Of a stretch of DNA of 64,000 nt, positions 50,874 to 60,078 are shown one piece after another. The translations under genes were made by a program, and so were the position numbers. Location of the stretch: the NCBI GenBank assembly GCA_034409565.1, contig DAOUMS010000022.1, forward strand, positions 1 to 64,000, given 5' to 3'. Source of the stretch: E44-bin89 sp034409565 (lineage in GTDB: Bacteria; Chloroflexota; Dehalococcoidia; Dehalococcoidales; RBG-16-60-22). The notes beneath the pieces are model-generated. The model was not told the DNA's origin. It worked only from the letters and a program-made list of their open reading frames with translations, and made no database searches. Each line of letters opens with the position of its first letter. Within the stretch, counting starts at the first letter, position 1.

Positions 50874-51947
50874 TTAAGTCTTCCTCGCTTTTGATAATAC
50901 TCTCAGTTGTCCGTCTTGCAGAACAACCAAATCCTCAATCCTGATACCCCCCCAGCCGGGGAGGTAAACGCCGGGCTCAACGGTAAACACCATGCCCGAA
51001 ACCAGCTCATCTTTAGCGCCCGGGCCGAGACGCGGCGCCTCGTGTGCGGCCAGGCCGACACCATGGCCCAGTGCATGTCCGAAGGCCTCCGCATAGCCAG
51101 CCTCGACAATGACCGTCCGTGCCAGATTATCTGCCTGCTCGCCGGTTATACCTTCTTTAATGAGCTCCAGCGCCGCCAGCTGCGCACCGAGCACGACATC
51201 ATACACCTTTTTGAAATTCTCCTCAGGCTGGCCAAGGCACATGGTACGGCTAAGGTCGCTGGAGTAACCATTTACCCTGGCGCCAATATCCATAAGCACC
51301 GGCTCTCCCTCCTGAATAGCCCGCGCCGAGGGTCTGGCATGGGGCAGGGCAGCATTGGGGCCGGAAGCCACAATCAGGTCGAATGGCACCGCCTGGCTGC
51401 CATGTTCCCTCATAAATTTTTCTAACTCCCAGGCAACATCTCTTTCGCTCATGCCCGCTCTTATATGCTCTTCAATATGCTGAAAAGCCCGGTCGCTTAT
51501 GTCCGCGGCTTGAGCCATCGCCTCAATCTCCTCCGCGTCCTTGACCGCCCGCAGCGATTCCACCAGTCCTTCCAGGGGGACAAGCCTGGGAGGGGATACC
51601 TGCTTCTTTATTATATCGCCCACCTGGCGGTGCATGGCAAGGGACACATGCTGGGACTCAAAACCCAGCTTACGACCCTGAAGGCCAGCGAGCAACTCGG
51701 GAAACCAGCTGGCCATATCACCGAATATCTGGAACACCCGAAAATCTGGAGATTGCTGCTTGACCTGTTCTATATAGCGGAAATCGGTGGCCATGATGGC
51801 GTCTTTTTCCGTGATGAGCAGGTACCCGGCGGAGCCATCGAAGCCGGAAAGGTAGCGGCGGTTCTCCGGCTGGGAGATAAAGACGGCGTCAATGCCAAGT
51901 CTGGCCAGTCTCTGACGCAATCGCTGCAATCGATTAGTTACTGTCAA
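50874..51947 (-). CDS. Xaa-Pro aminopeptidase
   Basis: A 357-residue M24 metallopeptidase that removes residues before proline. It has a creatinase-like N-terminal domain and a pita-bread catalytic domain with metal ligands in DIGARVNGYSSDLSRTM, FGHALGHGVGLAAHEAP and FTVEPGVY. The start is uncertain: the TTG at 51947 lies directly after AAAGAGG and overlaps the recombinase end by 14 bases. Confidence 0.9.
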   Translation of the reverse strand: MTVTNRLQRLRQRLARLGIDAVFISQPENRRYLSGFDGSAGYLLITEKDAIMATDFRYIEQVKQQSPDFRVFQIFGDMASWFPELLAGLQGRKLGFESQHVSLAMHRQVGDIIKKQVSPPRLVPLEGLVESLRAVKDAEEIEAMAQAADISDRAFQHIEEHIRAGMSERDVAWELEKFMREHGSQAVPFDLIVASGPNAALPHARPSARAIQEGEPVLMDIGARVNGYSSDLSRTMCLGQPEENFKKVYDVVLGAQLAALELIKEGITGEQADNLARTVIVEAGYAEAFGHALGHGVGLAAHEAPRLGPGAKDELVSGMVFTVEPGVYLPGWGGIRIEDLVVLQDGQLRVLSKARKT

Positions 51948-52878
51948 CCTCTTTGTCTTCCTTTCTGGCCATGGGGTGGGCTGACTGGTATATTTTCCGT
52001 GCCTGGCTCTGGCTGACGTGAGTGTATACCTGGGTGGTCGCCAGCTGGGCGTGGCCGAGCAGTTCCTGGACTACCCTCAAATCGGCCCCGCCGTCCAGAA
52101 GGTGGGTGGCGAAGGTGTGGCGGAGGACGTGGGGATGGACTTTCTTGCCAATGCCGGCTTTCTTGGTGTATTTGTCAAGGATTTTCTGTATCCGCCTTGC
52201 CGGGAGCCGCCCGCCATACTGGTTCAGGAAAACGGCGTTTGCCTTTCGTCCGCCCAGCAGGGTGGGGCGGCCATGGGTGAGGTAATCAGTCAAAGCCTGT
52301 GCCGCCGGCGCGCCGATGAGAACAATCCTCTCCTTGGAACCCTTGCCCCAGACGCGGATTTCATTGGTCTCCGTATTCAACTGCTCAAGGTTGAGGCTCT
52401 CCAGTTCACTGACGCGCAGGCCAGCCGCATAAAGCAGCTCCAGCAGGGCCCGGTCGCGCAAGCCCTGAGGCGTTGACCGGTCGGGCGCTTCCAGAAGGCG
52501 CACCGTTTCCTCCACGGTGAGAAATAACGGCAGGCGACGGTCCAGCTTCGGGGAGGACACCTTCTCCAGCGGATTGGCCGAGACGAGTTCTTCCCGCACC
52601 AGATAGCGGTAGAAAGAGCGGATGGCGGACAGCTTACGGGCGATGCTGCTCTTTACCACGCCCTGCGCCATGAGCCACGACATATAGTCGCGGAGAACCT
52701 GCTTGTCCACTTCATCAAGCGAGCCAACATGCTTTATTCTTAGAAACTGAAAGAAACCCTTCTCGGCGCCACGGGCGTAGTTGCCGATGAGGTCGGTGGT
52801 GTAATTACGCACCGTATAGGGCGAGAGCCCGCGCTCCGCCTCCAGATAATTAACGTATCTATTGAGTGCTTCCTGCAT
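51934..52878 (-). CDS. xerD: Tyrosine recombinase XerC/XerD family
   Basis: A 314-residue site-specific recombinase, likely resolving chromosome dimers. It has the N-terminal SAM-like core-binding domain (about 5-95) and the catalytic domain with Arg in AAGLRVSELE, His/Arg in HPHVLRHTFATH, His in LLGHAQLATT and the Tyr nucleophile in QVYTHVS. Its place between topA and a peptidase gene suggests a chromosomal rather than phage role. Whether it is the XerC or the XerD paralogue cannot be settled here. Confidence 0.88.
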   Translation of the reverse strand: MQEALNRYVNYLEAERGLSPYTVRNYTTDLIGNYARGAEKGFFQFLRIKHVGSLDEVDKQVLRDYMSWLMAQGVVKSSIARKLSAIRSFYRYLVREELVSANPLEKVSSPKLDRRLPLFLTVEETVRLLEAPDRSTPQGLRDRALLELLYAAGLRVSELESLNLEQLNTETNEIRVWGKGSKERIVLIGAPAAQALTDYLTHGRPTLLGGRKANAVFLNQYGGRLPARRIQKILDKYTKKAGIGKKVHPHVLRHTFATHLLDGGADLRVVQELLGHAQLATTQVYTHVSQSQARKIYQSAHPMARKEDKEVDSN

Positions 52879-52879
52879 G

Positions 52880-54976
52880 TTACTGCTCGCGCTTGAGCTT
52901 CCCTTTATAATCGCACTTGGCGCACTTGGCGAAACTGCCCCGGTACTGGGTCAGCAGACCACCGCACCTGGGGCAGGGGTCGGGGAGGGGTTTATAAAAA
53001 GTGGCGAACTTGCATTCCGGGTAATTACTGCAGCCATAAAAGACGCGCTTCTTTTTGCTCATCCGTTCCACCAGCTCGTGGCCACACTCGGGGCATTTCA
53101 CTCCCGTCTTGAGCTGGTACGACCGGGTATATTTGCACTCCGGATAGCCACTGCAGGCCAGAAATTTGCCGTACCGTCCCAGCTTTATGGCCAGGGGCTT
53201 GCCGCATTTCGGGCAGGTCTCTTCAGTCAGTTCAACCGGCAGCTTCACCCTTTCCATCTGCTCGGCAGCACTGGTCAGGTCTTTATCGAACGGCGTATAG
53301 AAGTCCTGGACAACGCTCGCCCAGTTTCGCTTCTTCTTCACGATATCGTCAAGCTCGTTTTCCATATTGACGGTAAACTGGATATCCACGATGTCAGCAA
53401 AATGCTGGTTTAGCAGGTCGTTAACCAGAACACCGAGCGCGGTCGGTTGGAAGCTGCCTCTTACCTTGCTTACATATTCACGGTCCTGAATGGTGGAGAG
53501 GATAGGCGCATAGGTACTGGGACGGCCAATGCCCCACTGCTCCAGCATTTTTACCAGCGTGGCCTCGGTGAAGCGGGGCGGCGGCTGGGTAAAGCGCTGC
53601 TCCAGGTATATTCCCAGCAGTTCCAGCGGCTCATTTTTCTTTAACGGAGGTAAAGCGCCTTTCTTTTCTTCTTCATCCACTTCATCCCTGCCCTCAGTGT
53701 AAAGGACAATGAAGCCAGGAAATACATTTACCGAGCTGGTAGTCCTCAGCAGGTACTCATTCTCCGGACATTTGGCTTCAATGTCAACGGTGGTGTTCTC
53801 GAAAATAGCCGCCGCCATCTGGCTGGCCACCATACGCTTCCAGATAAGGTCGTAGAGTCGGTACTGGCTTGCCGTCAGGTATTTCTTAATCAGCGCCGGC
53901 TCGCGGGCGGTCCGGGTGGGGCGGATGGCTTCATGCGCTTCCTGTGCCCCCCTGACCGTGCCCCGGAAAACGCGGGCACGGGGTGGCAGGTATTCGGTGC
54001 CGTACTTCTCACCGATATAGTCCCTGGTCTCGGCAATGGCTGACCACGCCACCCGGGTGGAATCAGTGCGCATGTAGGTAATGAGCCCCACACTGCCCTC
54101 ATCGCCAATGGGCAGGCCCTCGTAAAGCTGCTGGGCAATGGCCATCGTCTGTTTGGCGGTAAAATGCAACTTGCGCCAGGCCTCCTGCTGCAGAGTGCTG
54201 GTAATGAAAGGCGGTGCGGGCTGACGGTTTGCTTTCTTGGTACTCACCTGGTAGACACGATAGCTTGCCTGCTCCAGCTCGGCTTTGAGCCGATTCGCCG
54301 CTGGCTCATCGGGAATATCTATTCTGGCGCCATCCATGAGACCGATGAGTGTGGCCCTGAACGCTGCTTTAGCCTCTTTTTTGGTCAGCTCGGCTTCAAT
54401 GGTCCAGTACTCCACCGGCACAAAGGCCTCTATCTCGCGCTCGCGGTCCACGATTATTTTCACCGCGGCCGACTGCACTCTGCCGGCAGAAAGGCCACGC
54501 CTGACCTTCTTCCAGAGGAGAGGGCTGAGTTTATAGCCGACGAGCCGGTCCAAGATGCGCCGCGCCTGCTGCGCGTTTACCAGCTGCATATCTATGGTTC
54601 GCGGGTGCTGGAACGCCTGCCTGACCGCACCGCTGGTTATCTCATGGAAAACAACGCGGTGGTACGGTTTGCGGTCGGTCTTTGTTACCTCAGCCAGGTG
54701 CCAGGCAATGGCTTCGCCCTCGCGGTCGGGGTCAGTGGCCAGATAGACCGTGGAGGCGCTTTTCACCGCTTTTTTCAACTCATTAACAATCTTGTTTTTT
54801 GCCTTTGGCACCACATAGCGGGGAACAAAACCGTTCTCCACATCCACGCCCAGTTCGCTTTTGGGCAAATCCCTGATATGACCCAGCGATGCTTTCAGGC
54901 TGTAGTCACTGCCCAGAATTTTAAGCAGTGTCCGGGCCTTCGCCGGTGATTCCACGATAACCAGTTTTTTGGCCAT
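52880..54976 (-). CDS. topA: DNA topoisomerase I
   Basis: A 698-residue type IA enzyme that relaxes negative supercoils. It starts with the TOPRIM VIVESPAKARTL. The catalytic Tyr is in GLITYMRTDSTRV near residue 300. The C-terminus has three zinc-ribbon units (CPKC/CSGYPEC, CPEC/CSNYPEC, CPRC/CAKC). One base separates it from the recombinase gene. Confidence 0.96.
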   Translation of the reverse strand: MAKKLVIVESPAKARTLLKILGSDYSLKASLGHIRDLPKSELGVDVENGFVPRYVVPKAKNKIVNELKKAVKSASTVYLATDPDREGEAIAWHLAEVTKTDRKPYHRVVFHEITSGAVRQAFQHPRTIDMQLVNAQQARRILDRLVGYKLSPLLWKKVRRGLSAGRVQSAAVKIIVDREREIEAFVPVEYWTIEAELTKKEAKAAFRATLIGLMDGARIDIPDEPAANRLKAELEQASYRVYQVSTKKANRQPAPPFITSTLQQEAWRKLHFTAKQTMAIAQQLYEGLPIGDEGSVGLITYMRTDSTRVAWSAIAETRDYIGEKYGTEYLPPRARVFRGTVRGAQEAHEAIRPTRTAREPALIKKYLTASQYRLYDLIWKRMVASQMAAAIFENTTVDIEAKCPENEYLLRTTSSVNVFPGFIVLYTEGRDEVDEEEKKGALPPLKKNEPLELLGIYLEQRFTQPPPRFTEATLVKMLEQWGIGRPSTYAPILSTIQDREYVSKVRGSFQPTALGVLVNDLLNQHFADIVDIQFTVNMENELDDIVKKKRNWASVVQDFYTPFDKDLTSAAEQMERVKLPVELTEETCPKCGKPLAIKLGRYGKFLACSGYPECKYTRSYQLKTGVKCPECGHELVERMSKKKRVFYGCSNYPECKFATFYKPLPDPCPRCGGLLTQYRGSFAKCAKCDYKGKLKREQ

Positions 54977-54981
54977 AATAT

Positions 54982-56103
54982 TTAATCCACCCTCACCCGG
55001 TATTCTTCCCTGACCTCCCGGGCCAGAATATAGCTCATCGGTCCCATCTGCTTGACCAGGCCCTTCAGTTCCATCATCGCCAAGGTACTGCTGACGGTGG
55101 CCACGGGCAGACCGCTGCTGCGGCAGACCTCGTCAATATGGGTCGGTTCGGCGCTCAGGTGTTTTAACAGCATTGATTCCGTATCCGAAGCGGGCAATAT
55201 TTCTTTCATCTCCATCTGCCGGGCTATGGTCATCAGGTTAAGCTCTTCCAGGATATCAGTATAGTCGCGCACCAGCTTGGCGCCTTCCTGAATGAGATGA
55301 TTTGTACCGCGACTGGCCGGCGAGAGAATGCTGCCGGGAACGGCAAATACCTCACGGTTCTGCTCCAGCGCGAACTGGGCAGTAATCATGGCACCACTGG
55401 TCTCATCCGCCTCCACAACGAGCACCCCCATGCTCAGCCCGCTCATGATTCGATTGCGGCGGGGGAAGTTGTCCGCCCTTGGCCTGGTGCCCAGAGGGTA
55501 TTCACTGATAAGGGCGCCCTGCTGCATGACCCGCCGGGCCAGGTTGGCGTTTTCGCTGGGGTAGACGCTGTCCAGACCACAGGCAAAGACGGCCAGGCTC
55601 CTGCCCCCCGCGTCCAGCGCCGCCTGGTGTGCCACGGTATCAATGCCCTTGGCCAGGCCGCTGACCACGGTAAGCTTGCTCTGCGCTAAATCAGCCACGA
55701 TTTCCTCCGTCACCTGCCTCCCGTAAACGGTTGCCCGGCGCGTGCCAACCACCGCCAGGCACCATTCGTCCTGCGGCAGCAGCTCACCCCTGACGTACAG
55801 CAGGGGCGGGTAGTCATATATTTCCTTCAGCCGGGATGGATACGCCTCCTCTTTATATGTGAAAACCTTTACCCCGTAGCGAGCCAGCTTCTCCATTTCC
55901 TCGTCCAGGGAAATCTTTGGCTGCCAGGTCGTTATTGCCTGCACCGCATTGCGGTCGAGGCCGGCTTTTTTCAGTTCTGTAGGGACTGCTCCCCAGGCGT
56001 TCTCCAGGCTGCCGAAGTGGTTCTCAAGCTGGGCAAACCGCACCCGGCCAATGCCGGGGATGAGGCTGAACCCTACCCAGTATTTAATGTCTTTATCTGC
56101 CAT
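54982..56103 (-). CDS. dprA: DNA-processing protein DprA/Smf
   Basis: A 373-residue RecA-loader involved in natural transformation. The Rossmann-like core has VVGTRRATVYGRQVTEEI, VSGLAKGIDTVAHQAAL and YPLGTRPRADNFPRRNRIM. An N-terminal SAM-like region and a C-terminal winged helix complete the layout. I use the ATG at 56103: the frame continues upstream only into the tRNA-Ser gene, which cannot be coding. Confidence 0.92.
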   Translation of the reverse strand: MADKDIKYWVGFSLIPGIGRVRFAQLENHFGSLENAWGAVPTELKKAGLDRNAVQAITTWQPKISLDEEMEKLARYGVKVFTYKEEAYPSRLKEIYDYPPLLYVRGELLPQDEWCLAVVGTRRATVYGRQVTEEIVADLAQSKLTVVSGLAKGIDTVAHQAALDAGGRSLAVFACGLDSVYPSENANLARRVMQQGALISEYPLGTRPRADNFPRRNRIMSGLSMGVLVVEADETSGAMITAQFALEQNREVFAVPGSILSPASRGTNHLIQEGAKLVRDYTDILEELNLMTIARQMEMKEILPASDTESMLLKHLSAEPTHIDEVCRSSGLPVATVSSTLAMMELKGLVKQMGPMSYILAREVREEYRVRVD

Positions 56104-56201
56104 CTTCAAGGCAATTCTAGCATAGCGGTATAGCGTAAACAATCGGACAATGACCGGCCTGGCACAGGCAAACGTCAGCCAAAAACTAGGGGAAAATGTG
56201 G

Positions 56202-56290
<89 letters not shown>

Positions 56291-56308
56291 GCAAACCGGC
56301 CCTTAAAA

Positions 56309-56338
56309 CAAATACGGCATGGTACCGTAAATTGTCAA
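56309..56338 (-). promoter_or_regulatory. Promoter of tRNA-Ser(GGA)
   Basis: On the minus strand TTGACA (56338-56333) and TATTTG (56314-56309), spacer 18 nt, lie 18 bases before the tRNA 5' end. The -35 is perfect and the -10 is weak. Confidence 0.5.
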
Positions 56339-56353
56339 GTTAATTTGTTTTTA

Positions 56354-56443
56354 TGGCGGAGAGGGTGGGATTCGAACCCACGCTCCGCTTGCGCGGAGAC
56401 CGCTTTTCGAGAGCGGCACCATGAACCACTCGGACACCTCTCC
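56354..56443 (-). tRNA. tRNA-Ser (anticodon CGA)
   Basis: A 90-nt class II tRNA: acceptor GGAGAGG/CCTCTCC, anticodon loop CTCGAAA within CCGCT..AGCGG, variable arm CTCCGC..GCGGAG, T arm GTGGG-TTCGAAT-CCCAC, discriminator G and encoded CCA. It is in tandem with tRNA-Ser(GGA). Confidence 0.95.
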
Positions 56444-56454
56444 CCAGCTTTGAA

Positions 56455-56484
56455 ATTGTACCGTAAAACCATACCCTGCTTCAA
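56455..56484 (-). promoter_or_regulatory. Promoter of tRNA-Ser(CGA)
   Basis: On the minus strand TTGAAG (56484-56479) and TACAAT (56460-56455) are 18 nt apart, 11 bases upstream of the tRNA 5' end. It shares TTTACGGTAC with the other tRNA-Ser promoter. Confidence 0.6.
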
Positions 56485-56518
56485 GACAGTCGTCTTTCCA
56501 TCGGTAAAGCCCCGTTAT

Positions 56519-56546
56519 TTGACAAGAGCCAGCCCATAGAATTAAT
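56519..56546 (+). promoter_or_regulatory. Possible promoter for the dehydrogenase gene
   Basis: TTGACA (56519-56524) and ATTAAT (56541-56546) with a 16-nt spacer lie about 50 bases before the SD of the 56597 gene. The -35 is perfect, the -10 matches four of six. Confidence 0.45.
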
Positions 56547-56596
56547 CTTTCTTAGAAACTCCCTGTAGAGTATTTTACATAAAGGAGGACAATCGA

Positions 56597-57640
56597 TTGG
56601 GAAGAAAGGCCAGACTCGGGTTTACCAGAGACTTTTTTGATGAAAAGGGAAAATTATGGATACCTGGACCGGGACTGAAACTGCTTGAGGCTATTCCCGA
56701 TGTCGAATATGGAATGATTCCGGAATTCAAGCGGGAAATAACACCGGACCAGATAGAGGGCTTTGACATGGTCGCCACCTTCCGGCCACTGTGGACCAAG
56801 CAGAGCATTGCCGGCAATGACCGGCTCATCTCCATACACCGGGGCGGGGTAGGCTATGAAAGGCTGGATGTACCGGCAGTGACCGACGCCGGCATCATGC
56901 TGTTCATCACGCCCGATGCGGTAAGAAGGCCGATGGCCGTGGTGTACATGACCTTTATCCTGGCCCTGAATATGCGCCTCCTCACCAAAGACACGCTGAT
57001 AAGGGAGGGGCGCTGGACCGAGCAGTCCCACTACCAGGGCTGGGGGCTGGTGGGGAGGACACTGGGCGCGGTGGGCGTCGGCAACATCGGGCACGAAATG
57101 TTCAAGCTGGCCATGCCCTTTGAAATGAAACACATTGCCTATGACCCGTACCTCAAACCGGAAGCGGTTGCCGATGTCGGCGTGCAGCTGGTTGACCTTG
57201 ATACCGTGCTGAAAGAGTCAGACACCCTGTGCATTATCTGCCCTTTGAATGAAGAGACAAGGGGCTTGATTGGCGAAAAGGAACTGAAAAAGATGAAAAA
57301 GTCCGCCTTTTTTATCAACGCCGCCCGCGGGCCAATCGTTGATGAAAAGGCACTGATAAAGGCATTGAACGAAGGCTGGATACGCGGTGCCGGGCTCGAT
57401 GTCTTTACGCAGGAACCGGTCCAGAACGACAACCCGCTGCTCAAAATGGACAATGTTATCCTGAGTCCTCATGCCCTGGCCCAGACCGACCAGACGACCA
57501 GCACCATGTGGAGTATCATCGTTAATCAGATGGCCACGCTGGTGCACGGTGAGATACCGACGACCCTGGTCAACAAAGAGGTACTGGACAGCGCCAAGCT
57601 ACAGGCCAAAATGAAGAGGCTGCAAGCGGAAATCAGATAA
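56597..57640 (+). CDS. D-isomer-specific 2-hydroxyacid dehydrogenase
   Basis: A 347-residue NAD-dependent oxidoreductase of the SerA/hydroxypyruvate-reductase family. It has the NAD-binding RTLGAVGVGNIGHEMFKLA, the catalytic Arg in INAARGPIVDEKALIKAL, and a Glu/His pair in FTQEPVQNDNPLL and VILSPHALAQ. It lacks the C-terminal ACT domain of SerA, so phosphoglycerate is less likely as substrate. The start is TTG, eight bases after AAAGGAGG. Confidence 0.85.
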   Translation: MGRKARLGFTRDFFDEKGKLWIPGPGLKLLEAIPDVEYGMIPEFKREITPDQIEGFDMVATFRPLWTKQSIAGNDRLISIHRGGVGYERLDVPAVTDAGIMLFITPDAVRRPMAVVYMTFILALNMRLLTKDTLIREGRWTEQSHYQGWGLVGRTLGAVGVGNIGHEMFKLAMPFEMKHIAYDPYLKPEAVADVGVQLVDLDTVLKESDTLCIICPLNEETRGLIGEKELKKMKKSAFFINAARGPIVDEKALIKALNEGWIRGAGLDVFTQEPVQNDNPLLKMDNVILSPHALAQTDQTTSTMWSIIVNQMATLVHGEIPTTLVNKEVLDSAKLQAKMKRLQAEIR

Positions 57641-57747
57641 GCGCTTTAAGCCAATAAATTTCCGGCGGGTAGTCTGCTGAACGTACCAGAGATGCGGCAC
57701 CGATAGTCTGTGGCATGTCTGAGGAAGCTTCTGGTATGCCTGCTCAA

Positions 57748-57763
57748 TAGGCATATTTGCCTA
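57748..57763. promoter_or_regulatory. Inverted repeat TAGGCA-TATT-TGCCTA before antiporter operon
   Basis: A perfect 6-bp inverted repeat with a 4-nt centre, 86 nt before the first antiporter gene, in an A/T-rich gap of 209 bases (57641-57849). A related half-site (ATAGGC) recurs near 57804. It may be an operator. No consensus promoter could be fixed here; TTTACA at 57766 is a possible -35. Confidence 0.45.
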
Positions 57764-57849
57764 ATTTTACAAAAGTATCGGATAAGTATTATTATCAAAA
57801 TTATAGGCAATATGGCGGACGTCCGAACTCATAATCAAGGGCTAAACTT

Positions 57850-58530
57850 ATGGCAGGAAAATCAATGGCTTTCGAAGAGCGGAACCACGGCCATGCTGCT
57901 GAGTCAGAAGCGTCGTTGTCAATAGAGGACACTTTCCGCGTGTCCAAAATCACGGTTCATGGTCAGAACCGCCTTTTCAGCATCATCCTGCAATTTTTCG
58001 TCCTGTTCGCCTTCTGGCTTTTGCTTTCCGGCAGATACCAGGCCAAGTACATCATCATTGGCGTCATCTCTGCCGCCCTGGTAACCTTCCTCACCAACGA
58101 CCTTTTTTACTCCGTACTGCAGCGTGGTGAGCGGTTGGGCGTAAAAACCAGGCAGGTTCTACTGCAGATAGGGCACTTTATCCTCTACATTCCCTGGCTG
58201 TTGCTGCAAATTATTCTGGCAAACGTGCAGGTTGCCTATCTCGTGCTCCATCCCAGAATGCCGATTGAGCCCGGCTTGCTTCTCTTTCGCACCAAGATGC
58301 GCAAGGGTATAGCCCAGGTAACGCTGGCTAATTCGATTACCCTGACGCCCGGGACCATCACCACCAGTCTGGAGGACGGCAACTACATTATTCATAACCT
58401 GAAGCCACCTCTGGCTTCAAGCCTCGTTGATGGCACTATGCAGAACAAGGTCGCCCATGTGTACCTGGAAGAAGAATATCCAAAACCGAAGGTTCGCTGG
58501 GTACACTCGCTGGAGGATATCAAGCAATGA
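57850..58530 (+). CDS. Na+/H+ antiporter subunit MrpE/MnhE-like (MbhA-like)
   Basis: A 226-residue subunit with about 45 extra soluble residues at the N-terminus before the first membrane helices (FSIILQFFVLFAFWLLLSGR). It has the MNHE signature RTKMRKGIAQVTLANSITLT PGT near 150-172. It is first in an eleven-gene antiporter cluster. It overlaps the next gene by 4 nt. Confidence 0.88.
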   Translation: MAGKSMAFEERNHGHAAESEASLSIEDTFRVSKITVHGQNRLFSIILQFFVLFAFWLLLSGRYQAKYIIIGVISAALVTFLTNDLFYSVLQRGERLGVKTRQVLLQIGHFILYIPWLLLQIILANVQVAYLVLHPRMPIEPGLLLFRTKMRKGIAQVTLANSITLTPGTITTSLEDGNYIIHNLKPPLASSLVDGTMQNKVAHVYLEEEYPKPKVRWVHSLEDIKQ

Positions 58531-58796
58531 ACTCTTTCCTCCTGGTCATCACGGTAATAATTGCCGTACTCACCGCTATCTCACTGTACCGGGTAGCAGT
58601 GGGGAAGACCATCTTCGACCGCATCATCGCCGCTGGACTGGTGGGCACCAACGGCTTTATCATACTGGTCCTAATCGGCTTTCTTTTCCAGCGCATTGAA
58701 ATGTTTATTGATATCGCCATCGCCTACGCACTGCTCAACTTCGTCATTGTCATCGTGCTGGGCAAGTACTTTGACCGGGGAGGAGAGAGGCTCTGA
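58527..58796 (+). CDS. Antiporter subunit MrpF/MnhF-like (MbhB-like)
   Basis: An 89-residue, three-helix membrane protein with the MrpF signature YRVAVGKTIFDRIIAAGLVG. Its gene order after MrpE and before MrpG is the canonical E-F-G run. The start overlaps the previous stop (ATGA). Confidence 0.88.
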   Translation: MNSFLLVITVIIAVLTAISLYRVAVGKTIFDRIIAAGLVGTNGFIILVLIGFLFQRIEMFIDIAIAYALLNFVIVIVLGKYFDRGGERL

Positions 58797-59131
58797 TGGT
58801 AGGTATGGTCATCGCTATAATCCTGATGGCGGCCGGCGTTTTCTTTCTGACAGTAAGTGCCCTAGGGCTGCTCCGCTTTCCTGATTTCTACGCCAGAACC
58901 CATGCGGTGGGCAAGTCAGAGACACTGGGCTCAATACTGGTGCTGAGCGGCCTCGCCGTCTATAACGGGCTGGAACTGAGCACGGTAAAGATACTGTTCA
59001 TTTTATTCTTTGTCCTCGTCGCCAATCCCACGGCCACGCATGCTATTGCCCGGGCGGCCCTGCGCACCGGCCTGCAGCCATGGACACGAACAAAAGCAGA
59101 ACCGAAGGAAAAGAGGACTGAGCAGCCATGA
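58796..59131 (+). CDS. Antiporter subunit MrpG/MnhG-like (MbhC-like)
   Basis: 111 residues with three helices and the MrpG motif LGLLRFPDFYARTHAVGKSE, then NPTATHAIARAA. The ATG overlaps the MrpF stop (TGATG). A charged tail ends the protein. Confidence 0.9.
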   Translation: MVGMVIAIILMAAGVFFLTVSALGLLRFPDFYARTHAVGKSETLGSILVLSGLAVYNGLELSTVKILFILFFVLVANPTATHAIARAALRTGLQPWTRTKAEPKEKRTEQP

Positions 59132-59373
59132 TATTGCAGTTGGACTTCTGGTTACTGGTAATCCTGATAGTAACCGCGCTGGTGGCACTATCGGTACATG
59201 ACCTTCTGGCAGCGGTGGCCGCACTCGCTGCCTACAGCTTCTTCGTGGCGCTGCTCTTCAGCCAGATGGGAGCCATTGACGTCGCCTTTGTCGAAGCCAC
59301 GCTCGGGGCGGGGATAAGTGGGGTACTATTCATCGTGGCGCTGTTCCTCACCAGAAGGAGGTCGGAAGATTGA
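59128..59373 (+). CDS. DUF4040/MbhD-like antiporter subunit
   Basis: An 81-residue, three-helix protein resembling the DUF4040 part of MrpA and the stand-alone MbhD of membrane-bound hydrogenases (VALSVHDLLAAVAALAAYSF, DVAFVEATLGAGISG). It is encoded as a separate gene, which is the Mbh/Mbx layout rather than the fused MrpA form. Confidence 0.82.
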   Translation: MILQLDFWLLVILIVTALVALSVHDLLAAVAALAAYSFFVALLFSQMGAIDVAFVEATLGAGISGVLFIVALFLTRRRSED

Positions 59374-59687
59374 GGTGGTTTAACGTACTTATCATGCTTT
59401 TATTCGTGGCGTTGATGCTGTACGCCACCACTGGCCTGCCTGACCACGCTGACCCGAAGGCCCCGGCGAATACGCATGTCACCCCCACCTATATTGAGGA
59501 TACGATAAAGGACACCCATACCCCCAATGTTGTTACCTCCGTGCTGGCCGACTATCGCGGCTATGACACTCTGGGCGAAACGGTAGTGATTTTCACCGCC
59601 GGATTGGCCTGCGTCCTAGTTTTAATGAAGCGAAAAGCCAATGATAAAACAACATTATCAAAGCATAATAATACAGACCATATGTAG
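59370..59687 (+). CDS. MbhE/MrpB-N-terminal-like subunit
   Basis: A 105-residue protein with an N-terminal and a C-terminal helix and a soluble loop containing DTHTPNVVTSVLADYRGYDT, which matches the MbhE/MrpA C-terminal region, followed by GETVVIFTAGLACVLVL. The TTG start has AGGAGG upstream. It overlaps the next gene by 47 nt. Confidence 0.8.
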   Translation: MRWFNVLIMLLFVALMLYATTGLPDHADPKAPANTHVTPTYIEDTIKDTHTPNVVTSVLADYRGYDTLGETVVIFTAGLACVLVLMKRKANDKTTLSKHNNTDHM

Positions 59688-60078
59688 CCTGTTAATACCG
59701 TTCATTCAATTGTTTGCCCTCTATGTAATCTTCCATGGGCACTATGGGCCCGGGGGCGGATTTCAGGGAGGGGTTCTGCTGGCGGTAAGCATCATACTGC
59801 AGCGACTGTACCTGGGCCATAAAATTTCCTATCAGAAATTCTCACCAAGACTGGCCATGGCTCTTGCCGCCACTGGCCTGCTGATTTACGGCCTTGCCGG
59901 GATAGTCCCGATGATATTCGGTGGGTCTTTTCTGGACTACGGAAATTTACCCCTTTTCTGGGTACATGAGGCGGAGCGGAGAGCGCTGGGCATCCTTATC
60001 GTTGAAATAGGCATTGGGCTGGGAGTCTTCGGCACGCTGGTGCTGATTTTCGATAACCTGGTTGGCGAAAGATGGTAG
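59641..60078 (+). CDS. Antiporter subunit MrpB/MnhB-like (MbhF-like)
   Basis: 145 residues with four helices and the MnhB signature ALYVIFHGHYGPGGGFQGG. The ATG lies 47 bases inside the previous gene, in another frame. An overlap this long is unusual but each protein is complete by family comparison. Confidence 0.88.
   Translation: MIKQHYQSIIIQTICSLLIPFIQLFALYVIFHGHYGPGGGFQGGVLLAVSIILQRLYLGHKISYQKFSPRLAMALAATGLLIYGLAGIVPMIFGGSFLDYGNLPLFWVHEAERRALGILIVEIGIGLGVFGTLVLIFDNLVGERW

Noticed and set aside
54164..54949. 261-codon plus-strand frame
   Set aside because: Antisense to topA; no family pattern and no SD.
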